Counted from the first letter of the stretch, positions 32,392 through 40,198 are shown. The stretch is 64,000 nucleotides of DNA from VRUE01 sp963701265 (GCA_963701265.1 OY969581.1:2480001-2544000), one strand, 5' to 3'. Program-made: numbers and translations. Notes: generated by a model from the sequence alone, not told the origin.

Positions 32392-33015
32392 CGAGAGGAG
32401 CTTGAGACCAGCCTGATAGCTCTCGACAAGCTCGGGGAAATGCTGGTGGAACCGCATATCTCCCGTCGTCTTTCGGCCGGTGAAGTATCCGCCTACGACT
32501 CCATCTTGTGGATTCCGGGGAGCCGAAAGGATGGCGGTGCCGTGGTGCGACGGGCTTTTGTGCTTGACGTCATCTTCGGGATGGTTCTCGTAGACGTAGA
32601 GCAAGCGGCAAACCCCATCCTCGTCGGCCCGCAATGCAGCGAGGAACGACTTTGAGCTCGATTCATTCGTTAGGAGACGAGCCGATATAGACCAAAAGTT
32701 TTGGCGAATGACTAGGAAGACTGACAGGTCAGGATCGATCCGTTTTCCGGTTTGCGGATTCTCCCAAGTTGATGCCACTTCACCGAACCAAGTTCCGCGC
32801 AGGATGGGCCGCCCGACAAGTCGCCGAATGCCTGGTTGACGCCATGCCCAACGATCAAAGATCACCAGCCCAACGATCGCAAAACTAACTGCCGGTCCTA
32901 TCGGCGCAAGCCACTCCGCTGCGCCTTCGGGCGAATGCCCGCGGATCAGAGAATCGATCAGCAGCGCCGCGAGGACCAGGGCAGCAGTCACATACAGGAC
33001 AGACTTAGACGGCAC
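32389..33015 (-). CDS. cap15: Cap15-like CBASS effector (two membrane helices plus beta-barrel)
   Basis: 208 aa. Two hydrophobic helices (about 5-24 and 36-55) precede a compact beta-rich domain (65-190) with RPILRGTWFGEVASTW, FLVIRQNFWSISARLLTNES, CRLLYVYENHP, HHGTAIL and GGYFTGRKTTGDMRFH. This layout and motif series match Cap15, an effector whose beta-barrel binds a cyclic dinucleotide and whose helices then oligomerise and disrupt the inner membrane of the infected cell. GTG start 3 nt after the CD-NTase stop, so translation is coupled. No catalytic residues are expected. The assignment is from motif recall, not alignment. Confidence 0.8.
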   Translation of the reverse strand: MPSKSVLYVTAALVLAALLIDSLIRGHSPEGAAEWLAPIGPAVSFAIVGLVIFDRWAWRQPGIRRLVGRPILRGTWFGEVASTWENPQTGKRIDPDLSVFLVIRQNFWSISARLLTNESSSKSFLAALRADEDGVCRLLYVYENHPEDDVKHKSPSHHGTAILSAPRNPQDGVVGGYFTGRKTTGDMRFHQHFPELVESYQAGLKLLS

Positions 33016-33018
33016 CGA

Positions 33019-33918
33019 TTAGTTCCCTTCGATGTCATTCCATGCAGCATGCGCGAAGGCCGAAGCCTCGGCAGCGGTCCAGGTCTGACCGCTTCGCCAG
33101 AGCCACTTGAGGCCATTGACCTCGACCCAATCCTCGTGGTTCCCGTCGTTGATCTCGTTCCAGAGCCGCGCAAGCACATCCAGAGTTGCTTGCTTAAAGG
33201 TCGAGGAGCGAAAGACCGAATCCGGAAGGTTGAAAAGCAGGCACTCGATAAAGAAGCCGTGAACCTCTTTTGTGATGACGTCGCGTTTCAGCATGTCATT
33301 CTCGAGCCGCTTCAAGGCCCTCACGATTTGCTTGTAACGCTTCCCAGTGTCTTCGTTCTTGGCGTTGCCGTTGATGCGGTTCTGATCGGGCCAATTCTCG
33401 ATGGAGCGGCCTTTTTTGGGGTAAAGGCGAATCCCCACGTGCGGCTTGCGGTTCGGAGCGTCGTACCGCTCGTGCCGGTAGCAGGGAACGACGTCGGCGT
33501 CCAACGTCGTCGTTCCCCGGGTAACGGTGATGGCCTTATTCCCGGAACTGTCGACAGCGGCAGCGCCGAACGAAGCGACAAGCGCCTCCTCAACCCAGCG
33601 CCGATATTCGGCCGGTTCCGGACCTTGACTGCCAAGCGTCACGCCTAGCTGATGCCACTCAAGGTCGGCAGCGCTATTCGACTTTGAGATGTACGACCAC
33701 GCCTTCCATTCGACGGCAATGTCAACGTCTGAGTCCTGACGAACGTTCGTGTTGTTCGCGTAGGAGCCCTTGACGAAGATCCGCACCTTGCCGGCGAGCC
33801 GCGCATCGGCCTCGATGGCTCTGCGTATCCGCTTCTCCGTCCGTTCCGCGTCAGCCTGCTCGGTGTCGGAGGCGGGTCCGACCGAGTTTTTGAGCCAGGC
33901 CTCCCAGTCGCGGGCCAT
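33019..33918 (-). CDS. CD-NTase (cGAS/DncV-like nucleotidyltransferase) of CBASS
   Basis: 299 aa. The polymerase-beta-like core is complete: G51-S52 in KGSYANNTNVRQDSDVDIAVE, metal-binding Asp64 and Asp66, and a third acidic residue in TTLDADVVPC (Asp142). The family region NWPDQNRINGNAKNEDTGKRY follows, then a helical bundle. CD-NTases are switched on by infection and make cyclic di- or trinucleotides from NTPs. No Cap2/Cap3 (ubiquitin-like ligase/protease) or HORMA/TRIP13 genes are nearby, so this is a minimal type I-like layout. The clade and nucleotide product cannot be told from sequence alone. Confidence 0.88.
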   Translation of the reverse strand: MARDWEAWLKNSVGPASDTEQADAERTEKRIRRAIEADARLAGKVRIFVKGSYANNTNVRQDSDVDIAVEWKAWSYISKSNSAADLEWHQLGVTLGSQGPEPAEYRRWVEEALVASFGAAAVDSSGNKAITVTRGTTTLDADVVPCYRHERYDAPNRKPHVGIRLYPKKGRSIENWPDQNRINGNAKNEDTGKRYKQIVRALKRLENDMLKRDVITKEVHGFFIECLLFNLPDSVFRSSTFKQATLDVLARLWNEINDGNHEDWVEVNGLKWLWRSGQTWTAAEASAFAHAAWNDIEGN

Positions 33919-33927
33919 AGCGACTAC

Positions 33928-34185
33928 CTACTTCCGGTCCCTGACTGGCGACTCTTTGTGCCGAGGGCCATTTTGAGTGTCGGAATCGTTGAACTTCCCG
34001 TGTCTGTCGGCGATGCGGACCTCGCCCCCGTCTAGGTTGTCGACAATCTCTCGTGCCCGTTTTTCCGCTTCGGCCTTGCGATCCGTGTGGGCGCTCGCGC
34101 GCTCGTGGTCCTCTTTTACGACGTCCCAGCCACCGCGCTCTTTGTTCGGGACGACGTATCGATCACTGTCATTTTCTTTCGTCAC
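33928..34185 (-). CDS. DUF2188-family small protein, first gene of the CBASS operon
   Basis: 85 aa, highly charged. The core RYVVPNKERGGWDVVKEDHERAS...TDRKAEAEKRAREIVDNLDGGEVRI.DRHGK has the DUF2188 pattern: beta strands, a helix and a final strand, about 60 residues. GAGGAG lies 8 nt before the GTG start. The gap to the CD-NTase ATG is only 9 nt, so co-transcription is very likely. The family's function is unknown; here it could be a nucleic acid-binding or regulatory partner, or a passenger. Confidence 0.75.
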   Translation of the reverse strand: MTKENDSDRYVVPNKERGGWDVVKEDHERASAHTDRKAEAEKRAREIVDNLDGGEVRIADRHGKFNDSDTQNGPRHKESPVRDRK

Positions 34186-34626
34186 TGGACGCTCCTCGTC
34201 ATCGACTACAGAACTTTTCCCGCCGCCCTCGCCGATATCGTGGGTTCACTAGTTTGGTCGAGGATTTTTTGACGGCACTGTCAGGGTACGCAGCGGTCTC
34301 AGCGGAATTTCTCTCCAGTCTCGTGCGGAAATTGCGGCCTTTTCGGTTGCGTTTAGGGCCGCAGGCATTTTGAGGCACGAATAGAGCCTCCGAGGTCCTT
34401 GGATCGGATTGGACCGAAGCCATCCGGCGGAGAGCTTGCGGGGTCGCGCCGGTGGACCTAACGGGCGACTCTGGACTACGAACAAGCCCACGCATTAGCC
34501 GTCCGCAGCCGAGGTTTGCATCTCTGTTTTTGTCAAGGAATGGGATCGAGGACACGAAGAGAACGAGGGAAAACTCCCCCCACCGGAGGAACCTCGGTTT
34601 GCTTGATAGCTGAATAAAGAAGGGTG

Positions 34627-34651
34627 TAGGCAGATTCGGGGAATCTGCCTA
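34627..34651. repeat. 11-bp perfect hairpin in the island
   Basis: TAGGCAGATTC and GAATCTGCCTA are separated by three G residues. It may be an operator or a terminator. Confidence 0.5.
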
Positions 34652-34686
34652 AAGCGGCCTATTTTGGCTCTGCGTCGCTGATTGGG

Positions 34687-34706
34687 ATCGGCCAAACAAT
34701 TGCCGG
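34687..34706 (+). repeat. Island direct repeat, copy 1
   Basis: ATCGGCCAAACAATTGCCGG. It recurs at 36157-36177 with one inserted C and a different last base. Confidence 0.6.
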
Positions 34707-34928
34707 TTTTCCCCAGTTCAAGTCTTGCTAACAGCGACAAGCGTTGATCGCTGTCTCCAGCGGAAGCTACAATTCCGCGAGCGCCGTCCCTCCGGCGTCT
34801 CCCCCAAGCCACCTTCGCCCCGCGCGCGAAATGGCGAGGACGGGCAAGCGACTTTGCGTCGCGAGGTTAAGTCGACACGCTCAACCCCTTTGAGCCGTGG
34901 GGCGCGGGACATGGCGAGAGGAAGAGTG

Positions 34929-35549
34929 ATGACGACCAATTTGAAGGCCGAAGCCAGGGCCCGTATGCGCCAGACCGGAGAGAAGTACACGGAGGCGCGC
35001 CGCGGCGTGCTCGCCGGGCGCGAGACCGCCGTGCGCCTGCCGAGCACAGTCGAGCGGGTCACGATCCATACGACTGACAACGGACTGCCGCTGGCAGATG
35101 AGCTTTGCGGGGCGATGACCAAGCGCGGGCGTCAGTGTCGGAACCCGTTCATCTACGGCCAGTTCTGGCCGGGTGGCAACCCGGAGGTCGTCCTCCCCGA
35201 CGGTCCCGACACCCGGATGCTGGCCCAGCGCAGGTGCACGGTGCACGTCGATCACGACCGTCACGCCGAGGTGATCCTCGTTATGGATGACGACGTGCCG
35301 TCGCGCTTCACCGGCCCGTTTCCGGGGCCGGTGTGGCAGGACCCTCGGTCGCTGGGGTTAATCCGCGGCGCGACCTCGGGTCGCGAGCGTGCCGACACCC
35401 TCGCGCTCTATCTGACTCTCACCGAGCACGCCGGATCGGCTGACGAGGCAATCGAGCAGCAGACGGGGCTTGACCCGGACCAGGTCGAGGCCGCCATGAA
35501 GATCCTGACCGACGTGGGGCTGATTCGCGAAGGGGCGCTGGTCGGCTAA
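34929..35549 (+). CDS. Hypothetical mobile-element protein with Cys-rich motif
   Basis: 206 aa from ATG 34929, with AGGAAGAG upstream (an earlier in-frame ATG at 34911 is possible). The N-terminus MTTNLKAEARARMRQTGEKYTEARR resembles short helical starts common on actinobacterial plasmids and islands. A possible zinc motif ELCGAMTKRGRQCRNP is followed by a further Cys and paired His (RRCTVHVDHDRH). The C-terminal 50 residues look like a winged helix (LTEHAGSADEAIEQQTGLDPDQVEAAMKIL). Possibly DNA-binding; function unknown. Confidence 0.6.
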   Translation: MTTNLKAEARARMRQTGEKYTEARRGVLAGRETAVRLPSTVERVTIHTTDNGLPLADELCGAMTKRGRQCRNPFIYGQFWPGGNPEVVLPDGPDTRMLAQRRCTVHVDHDRHAEVILVMDDDVPSRFTGPFPGPVWQDPRSLGLIRGATSGRERADTLALYLTLTEHAGSADEAIEQQTGLDPDQVEAAMKILTDVGLIREGALVG

Positions 35550-35599
35550 GCCTGGGCCATGACCCTGATCGTCGCCGCGCATCGTCTTAATCTCTCTGC

Positions 35600-36142
35600 G
35601 TGGCCGAAAGCACCGACCAAATCCGCAGACACATCGAGGTCCTGTCGGACTTTGAGCAGAAATACGACGAATTCCTGATCGCTCGCCACAACCGGAGGGA
35701 AATCCCCGAGGTGCAGTGGTCGAACAAGGAGTGGGCCGAGCGAGAGAGGGAGCTTCGGATGCTCGCGCCGCGCGCCGCCGCCGCGATGGAGGCGTCGGGT
35801 GTCGGAACGCTTGCACTGCACTACCCCCTGGCACTAGGCGGCGGGCTCAAAGCGGACGACCTGCCATCACTGATCTTCGACTTCAAGGATTTCGCCGGGT
35901 TCTCCGCCGACGCCCTCGACGACGAGTTCCAGCAGGCGATCCAGAAGAGGATCCCTAGTCAAATTGCCGGACTCCACATGCGATTGGAGGAGGCTAAAAA
36001 CCGCGAGGCGAAACCGAATCTCAAGCTGCCGACCCTCACTGGACGCATCCGTCATGTTCCCCCGGTGATCGGGTTCATCGCCGACATCGGAGGCTTCGTC
36101 CTGGTGGTCGGGTTCATCGGTCGCCTTCTCGGCGTTTGGTGA
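35600..36142 (+). CDS. Hypothetical protein with C-terminal membrane helix
   Basis: 180 aa. Residues 1-60 and 110-140 are charged and helical; residues 153-178 (PPVIGFIADIGGFVLVVGFIGRLLG) form a tail anchor. GTG start at 35600. No family recognised. A tail-anchored orphan in a defence island could be an accessory effector, but nothing in the sequence shows this. Confidence 0.55.
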   Translation: MAESTDQIRRHIEVLSDFEQKYDEFLIARHNRREIPEVQWSNKEWAERERELRMLAPRAAAAMEASGVGTLALHYPLALGGGLKADDLPSLIFDFKDFAGFSADALDDEFQQAIQKRIPSQIAGLHMRLEEAKNREAKPNLKLPTLTGRIRHVPPVIGFIADIGGFVLVVGFIGRLLGVW

Positions 36143-36156
36143 CGCTGCCGACCGTA

Positions 36157-36177
36157 ATCGGCCCAAACAATTGCCGA
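36157..36177 (+). repeat. Island direct repeat, copy 2
   Basis: ATCGGCCCAAACAATTGCCGA, nearly the same as 34687-34706. It lies just downstream of one gene and upstream of the toxin-antitoxin-like pair. Confidence 0.6.
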
Positions 36178-36287
36178 TAGACCAAGGTAAATCCCTGCAT
36201 CAGGAGGGACGCGAGGCGCTACTGCTTTGGCGACGTCGGCTGGCCTGTGCATTGACCACCCCCTTCACGACGACCGTTAAGCCCCTT

Positions 36288-36293
36288 TACACT
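36288..36293 (+). promoter_or_regulatory. -10 box (TACACT)
   Basis: TACACT ends 6 nt before the ATG of the small antitoxin-like gene. Confidence 0.45.
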
Positions 36294-36299
36294 TGTCGC

Positions 36300-36512
36300 A
36301 TGGCAACTGCGGTGAAGAGCCTGCGTGTGGGTGAGTTGGTGGATGTCGACGGCCGTCGCTACGAGGTCGTGCCGGACGGGGCTGGTGACCTGACGCTTGA
36401 GCCCACGATCACGCCGATGGCGGAGTTGGACCGGAGGCGCGGCGCCAAGCCAGCCTCCCCGGAGGATTTCGACCGGCTGTTCGGGCACCTGCCGACCGAC
36501 GGCGAGGGCTAA
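36300..36512 (+). CDS. Small antitoxin-like protein
   Basis: 70 aa. A short beta-rich N-terminus (VGELVDVDGRRYEVVPD) is followed by an acidic, disordered C-terminal part ending PASPEDFDRLFGHLPTDGEG. Acidic tails of the FxxLFGxLPxDGEG kind are seen in antitoxins of actinobacterial TA pairs. The next gene starts 60 nt later. The antitoxin role is inferred from size, tail and neighbour. Confidence 0.5.
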   Translation: MATAVKSLRVGELVDVDGRRYEVVPDGAGDLTLEPTITPMAELDRRRGAKPASPEDFDRLFGHLPTDGEG

Positions 36513-36572
36513 CGGCCCGCACTGCCGTAGGCGCTCGCGACCCTGGGAGGGTCAACGAGCCGATCTGGAAAA

Positions 36573-36977
36573 GTGCAGGGCGTGGCAGGGCGACGAAATC
36601 CGATTGATGTCCGCGTCGAGATAGACGACGAGGTCTGGGCCGAGGAGGTTGGCCGTCTGCGGGAACACTCGCCCGCACGCGCCCAGGCCGAGAAGGCCCG
36701 CCGGGAGATTGAGGCCCACTCGACGACCGTGCCGTGGCAGCCGTGCGAAGAGGACGGCCCGCGAGGTACGAGGCTGGCGGATTGCGTGAAGCTCTATGTC
36801 CCGATAGGCCAGGAGGGGGCCTCGGCGGCGCCCTACGGTTTCGTGTTTGCTCTCAGGAAGGTGGAGGAGGTGCTGGTATTGCGGATGCTCGCCTTCGGCG
36901 AGCGCCACCCGACCAATCCGCGGACGCACCCGGTCTACTCGCGCGCTCATCGTCGTCTGCACGGTCGCTATCCGTAG
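36573..36977 (+). CDS. Possible toxin partner, function unknown
   Basis: 134 aa (GTG 36573; GTG 36582 also possible), basic. The C-terminal half LADCVKLYVP...APYGFVFALR.VEEVLVLRMLAFGERHP...YSRAHRRLHGRYP has the strand pattern and basic end of small RelE/ParE-like toxins, but no family-defining catalytic set is clear. It follows an acidic small protein. Moderate confidence as a gene, low for the TA role. Confidence 0.5.
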   Translation: MQGVAGRRNPIDVRVEIDDEVWAEEVGRLREHSPARAQAEKARREIEAHSTTVPWQPCEEDGPRGTRLADCVKLYVPIGQEGASAAPYGFVFALRKVEEVLVLRMLAFGERHPTNPRTHPVYSRAHRRLHGRYP

Positions 36978-37018
36978 CTTTCTCATTGCGGCCTCGGCCC
37001 GCCTCAGGGCGTCAACCG

Positions 37019-37039
37019 AAACGGCACTAGTGCCATTAT
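37019..37039. repeat. Palindromic motif inside attR
   Basis: The 12-bp palindrome GGCACTAGTGCC (37023-37034) with similar flanks matches the centre of the 26-bp palindrome near attL. It lies about 120 bp inside the right repeat. Confidence 0.65.
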
Positions 37040-37158
37040 CGCCGAAAATCGACCGCAAATTACGACAATTTGAGGCTCTAGAAAATCGGCGGCGGAAGGT
37101 GGCGCATTCCGCTTGGGAATGAGGGTTTGAGGCGCTTTTTCGACCCCTCCTGAACGCT

Positions 37159-37202
37159 CCTCACACGCGAGAGGTCGCTGGTTCGAACCCAGCCGCGCCC
37201 AT
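37159..37202 (+). repeat. attR: second copy of the 44-bp tRNA-Val 3' segment
   Basis: Identical to 32038-32081. The 5' half of a tRNA is missing, so it is not a functional tRNA gene but marks the right end of the island. Confidence 0.9.
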
Positions 37203-37325
37203 GGGACTTCCTTTTGCAGAGCCAAGGGTGAATCGGCTGCTGGTAAATTTCCTGAGGAATGAGCCGCGCTCGTCCGAGCTGTGTTGCGGCGCCTCTGAGC
37301 GGGGCGGCTGGGGGCTGAGCGGCGA

Positions 37326-38735
37326 ATGACAAGAATCGTGGTGTTGGGTGGTGGGGTCTGCGGGCTGGCGTCGGGCCTGATGCTGGCGCGCGACGGGCTC
37401 GAGGTCACGGTGCTCGAGCGCGACGCGGATCCCGTGCCGGAGTCCGCAGATGAGGCGTGGGAGAGGTGGTCGCGCGAGGGCGTGACTCAGTTCCGCATGG
37501 CTCATTTCCTGCAGCCCGCGGGTAGCGCGGTGCTGAAGCAGGAGCTCCCCGACGTGTTCGATGGGCTCGTCGCGGCAGGCGCGATGCGTCTGGACCTGCT
37601 CGGGTTGATGCCCCCCAACCTGGCCGATGGCGGCCCACAGTCAGGCGATGAGCGGTTCGTCACCTATACCGCTCGCCGCCCAGTGTTCGAGCAGGTCCTG
37701 GGAGCGGCGGCGGAGAATGAGCCCAGCCTGGAGGTACGCCGCGGCGTGACCGTGAAGGAGCCAATCGTTGAGGCCGGCAATGGGACACCGCACGTGACCG
37801 GCGTTCGCCTCGACTCGGGCGAGACACTGCATGCCGATCTCGTAGTTGACGCGATGGGCCGGGGCTCGCAGCTGCCGCGCTGGTGCAGCGATGCGAACAT
37901 CGGGCCTCTGCATGAGGAGTCCGAGGATTCGGGGTTCATCTACTACAGTCGGTTCTTCCGCTCCGCGGACGGCTCGACGCCACCGCCCTACGGTCCTCTG
38001 CTGGCGCCGATCGGGACCTTCTCGATCCTGACTCTCCCGTCGGACAACGGCACCTGGTCGGTAACCACCTTCACCTCGAGCGGAGACCAGCCGCTGAAGC
38101 GGATGCGCGATCCCGACCTGTGGAGGGCGGTCATCGAGGCGTGCCCAGCGCATGCGCATTGGCTGGAGGGTGAGCCGATCAGCGACCCGATGGCGATGGG
38201 CGGTGTGATCGACCGCTACCGCCGCCCGATGCACGACGGGCGGCCCGTGCTCACCGGCATCGCGCTGCTCGGCGACGCCTGCGCATGCACCAACCCCTCG
38301 CTCGGTCGCGGTATCACCCTCGGACTGGCACACGCCCAGGCCCTACGCGAGGTCGTCAGCTCGCATATGGATGATCCGTTGGAGTTCGCACAGGCATGGG
38401 ACGAGGCCACCGAGGCGCGGCTGACCCCCTGGTACCGGGAGACGGTCGCCGAGGATCGCACCCGGCTGAGCGAAATCGAGGCGCTGCGCCAAGGGTTGAA
38501 GCCACCGCAGCCGAGTGACCCATCGCAGGCCCTTCGAGGAGCGCTTCTCGTGGCGATGCTGCACGATCCCGACCTCTTCAAGGCCTTCCTGGAGTCCCGC
38601 TCCTGCCTGACGCCGTTGAGTGAGACCTTCGCGCAGGACGGGGTGCCCGAGCGCATCCTCGAGCTGGCGGGTCAGCACGAGCGCCTGCAGATACCAGGCC
38701 CTGACCGCGAGGAGTTGCTGCGGCTACTCGGCTGA
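37326..38735 (+). CDS. FAD-dependent monooxygenase-like oxidoreductase
   Basis: 469 aa. FAD-binding GGGVCGLASGLMLARDGLEVTVLERD at the start, and a second FAD motif GDACACTNPSLGRGITLGLAHA near residue 320, place it with group A flavoprotein hydroxylases/halogenase-like enzymes. No redox partner is adjacent. The C-terminal ~90 residues are helical. The substrate is unknown. It starts at ATG 37326, 123 bp beyond attR, and belongs to the chromosome. Confidence 0.82.
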   Translation: MTRIVVLGGGVCGLASGLMLARDGLEVTVLERDADPVPESADEAWERWSREGVTQFRMAHFLQPAGSAVLKQELPDVFDGLVAAGAMRLDLLGLMPPNLADGGPQSGDERFVTYTARRPVFEQVLGAAAENEPSLEVRRGVTVKEPIVEAGNGTPHVTGVRLDSGETLHADLVVDAMGRGSQLPRWCSDANIGPLHEESEDSGFIYYSRFFRSADGSTPPPYGPLLAPIGTFSILTLPSDNGTWSVTTFTSSGDQPLKRMRDPDLWRAVIEACPAHAHWLEGEPISDPMAMGGVIDRYRRPMHDGRPVLTGIALLGDACACTNPSLGRGITLGLAHAQALREVVSSHMDDPLEFAQAWDEATEARLTPWYRETVAEDRTRLSEIEALRQGLKPPQPSDPSQALRGALLVAMLHDPDLFKAFLESRSCLTPLSETFAQDGVPERILELAGQHERLQIPGPDREELLRLLG

Positions 38736-38824
38736 GATGCGGTGAACGCCGCGGCGAGACTGGATGTGCGGAGGTGGCGACGCTGTTCGAACCATCCGCC
38801 GGTGGCGGGTCTAGCGTCGTCGGG

Positions 38825-39391
38825 ATGGAGAGTTCGGGTAGGCAAGAGGTGCCGGCTGCCTATGAGGAAAAGGCGGTCGACGTCGCGATCGCGGAGTTCA
38901 ACGCGCTTCGCGCCGAGATCGTCAGCTACATCAGTACCCAGGCGACGCTCGTGGGCCTCGCGCTCACCGCTGGCGGCCTCATCGTTGGCTTCACCGTCAA
39001 GGAAAATGCCGATCAACGGCTGCTGCTGGCGATTCCCCTCCTCACCCTGCTCGTCGTGCTGCTGCACACGGCGGCGAGCTACCGCTCGGCGATGATCGGG
39101 CACTACATCTACAACGTTCTCTGGAAAGACCTCGAGAGGCACGTCGGCAAACTCTCGTCTTGGGAGGCGAGGGTGGCCAAGCGCAGGAAGCGCAGCGTCT
39201 GGAAGATGCTGCCGGAGATCTTCTTCCTCGACTTTCCGGCAATGAGCATCTTCATCGTCGGCAGCGCCTACTCGATGGTGCGCATCGGTCCCGGAGAATT
39301 CCTCTGGTACGTCGATTGCGTCGCCCTTGCCTTGGCGATCGTCGTCCCGGTGGGCTTTTCGTTACAGATCCGGGACGAGTCGGGCCTCTAG
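38825..39391 (+). CDS. Hypothetical four-helix membrane protein
   Basis: 188 aa from ATG 38825. Hydrophobic segments near 38-58 and 66-82 and a second pair at 138-155 and 163-180, with a basic cytosolic loop (EARVAKRRKRSVWK) between. No family recognised. Confidence 0.7.
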   Translation: MESSGRQEVPAAYEEKAVDVAIAEFNALRAEIVSYISTQATLVGLALTAGGLIVGFTVKENADQRLLLAIPLLTLLVVLLHTAASYRSAMIGHYIYNVLWKDLERHVGKLSSWEARVAKRRKRSVWKMLPEIFFLDFPAMSIFIVGSAYSMVRIGPGEFLWYVDCVALALAIVVPVGFSLQIRDESGL

Positions 39392-39464
39392 CGGGAGCCG
39401 CGCCGCTATCGTCTCCCCTGCCGGGCCTGACCCGCGCATAACTCGACAGCGAAAGGGATCAGAT

Positions 39465-39899
39465 TTGACCGGTGATGAGATCAACGAGATGGGGCCGATC
39501 GACTACCTGATCATCGAGTGGCCGGGACGGCAACCCACTGGTGAGGCGATGCCGCACTTGATCGACCTCGTCGACCGCGGCTTGATCCGCATCCTCGACC
39601 TCACCTTCATCGCCAAGGGCGAGGACGGCTCGGTTGCGGCGCTGGAGATCGCCGACCTCGGCGATGAGGTGGCCGCCTTCGAGGGCGCTTCGTCGGGGCT
39701 GCTCTCCGACGAGGACGTCGAGGAGGCCGGTGGCGCGCTCGAGCCCGGCACCTCGGCGGCGCTGCTCGTTTACGAGAACAGTTGGGCCGCCCCGCTCGCC
39801 GCCGCCCTGCGCCGCTCCGGCGGCCAGCTAGTCGCCAGCGGCCGCATTCCCGTCCAAGACGTCCTCGCCGCGCTCGACGCGGTCGAGGCATCCGAGTAA
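39465..39899 (+). CDS. DUF6325/DUF1269-like small protein
   Basis: 144 aa. MGPIDYLIIEWPGRQPTGEAMPHLIDLVDRGLIRILDLTFI and the later LLVYENSWAAPLAAALRRSGGQLVASGRI are typical of small proteins often found beside SHOCT-domain genes. The start is TTG 39465, preceded by AAAGGGA; ATG 39489 would lose only eight residues. Followed 12 nt later by a SHOCT gene. Confidence 0.75.
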   Translation: MTGDEINEMGPIDYLIIEWPGRQPTGEAMPHLIDLVDRGLIRILDLTFIAKGEDGSVAALEIADLGDEVAAFEGASSGLLSDEDVEEAGGALEPGTSAALLVYENSWAAPLAAALRRSGGQLVASGRIPVQDVLAALDAVEASE

Positions 39900-39911
39900 A
39901 GGAGACACGTC

Positions 39912-40184
39912 ATGCCAGGACTACTTCGAGGAGTCGCACGCACGGCGGTAATCGCCGGAACCGCCACCACCGTCAGCAACCGCGTCTCGCGCCGCCAGGG
40001 CCAACGCTGGGCGCAGCAGGATGAACAGCAGCAGGCTCCTGCGCCCGTGGCCGCCGCCCCTGCACCTGCCGCGGGCGGGCAGTCGACGATCGACCAGCTC
40101 AAGGAGCTCGGCGAGCTGAAGGCACAGGGCATCCTCACCGAGGAGGAGTTCGCGGCCCAGAAGGCCAAGCTCCTGAACGGCTGA
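39912..40184 (+). CDS. SHOCT-domain protein
   Basis: 90 aa. An N-terminal basic/hydrophobic stretch and an Ala/Pro linker precede a C-terminal SHOCT motif (DQLKELGELKAQGILTEEEFAAQKAKLL). AAAGGAG lies 7 nt upstream. Paired with the preceding gene and ended by a strong terminator. SHOCT domains mediate oligomerisation; function unknown. Confidence 0.85.
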   Translation: MPGLLRGVARTAVIAGTATTVSNRVSRRQGQRWAQQDEQQQAPAPVAAAPAPAAGGQSTIDQLKELGELKAQGILTEEEFAAQKAKLLNG

Positions 40185-40198
40185 GGCCAGGCGCATCA

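Larger units (their letters stand above)
34186..34928. other. Intergenic region of the island, no gene supported
   Basis: About 740 bp between the two divergent halves of the island, less GC-rich than the rest. Short reading frames exist on both strands but none has a ribosome site or recognisable protein pattern. It must contain the promoters of both gene sets. Visible structures are the hairpin at 34627-34651 and the repeated motif at 34687-34706. Confidence 0.6.
32038..37202. mobile_element. tRNA-Val-integrated genomic island carrying a CBASS-type system
   Basis: About 5.1 kb bounded by a perfect 44-bp direct repeat of the tRNA-Val 3' half. It holds a truncated tyrosine integrase at the left end, a minus-strand DUF2188/CD-NTase/Cap15 operon, and plus-strand small genes including a possible toxin-antitoxin pair. 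Its codons and intergenic bases look more A/T-rich than the surrounding core genes. With no intact integrase it cannot excise by itself. Confidence 0.85.

Noticed and set aside
34199..34555. 118-codon minus-strand ORF in the island
   Set aside because: No ribosome site, random composition and no recognisable domain.
37159..37202. Second tRNA-Val gene
   Set aside because: Only the 3' half is present; upstream bases cannot form acceptor and D stems.
37078..37332. Minus-strand ORF with GRGWVRTSDLSRVR
   Set aside because: This peptide is just a translation of the tRNA 3' half in the attachment repeat.
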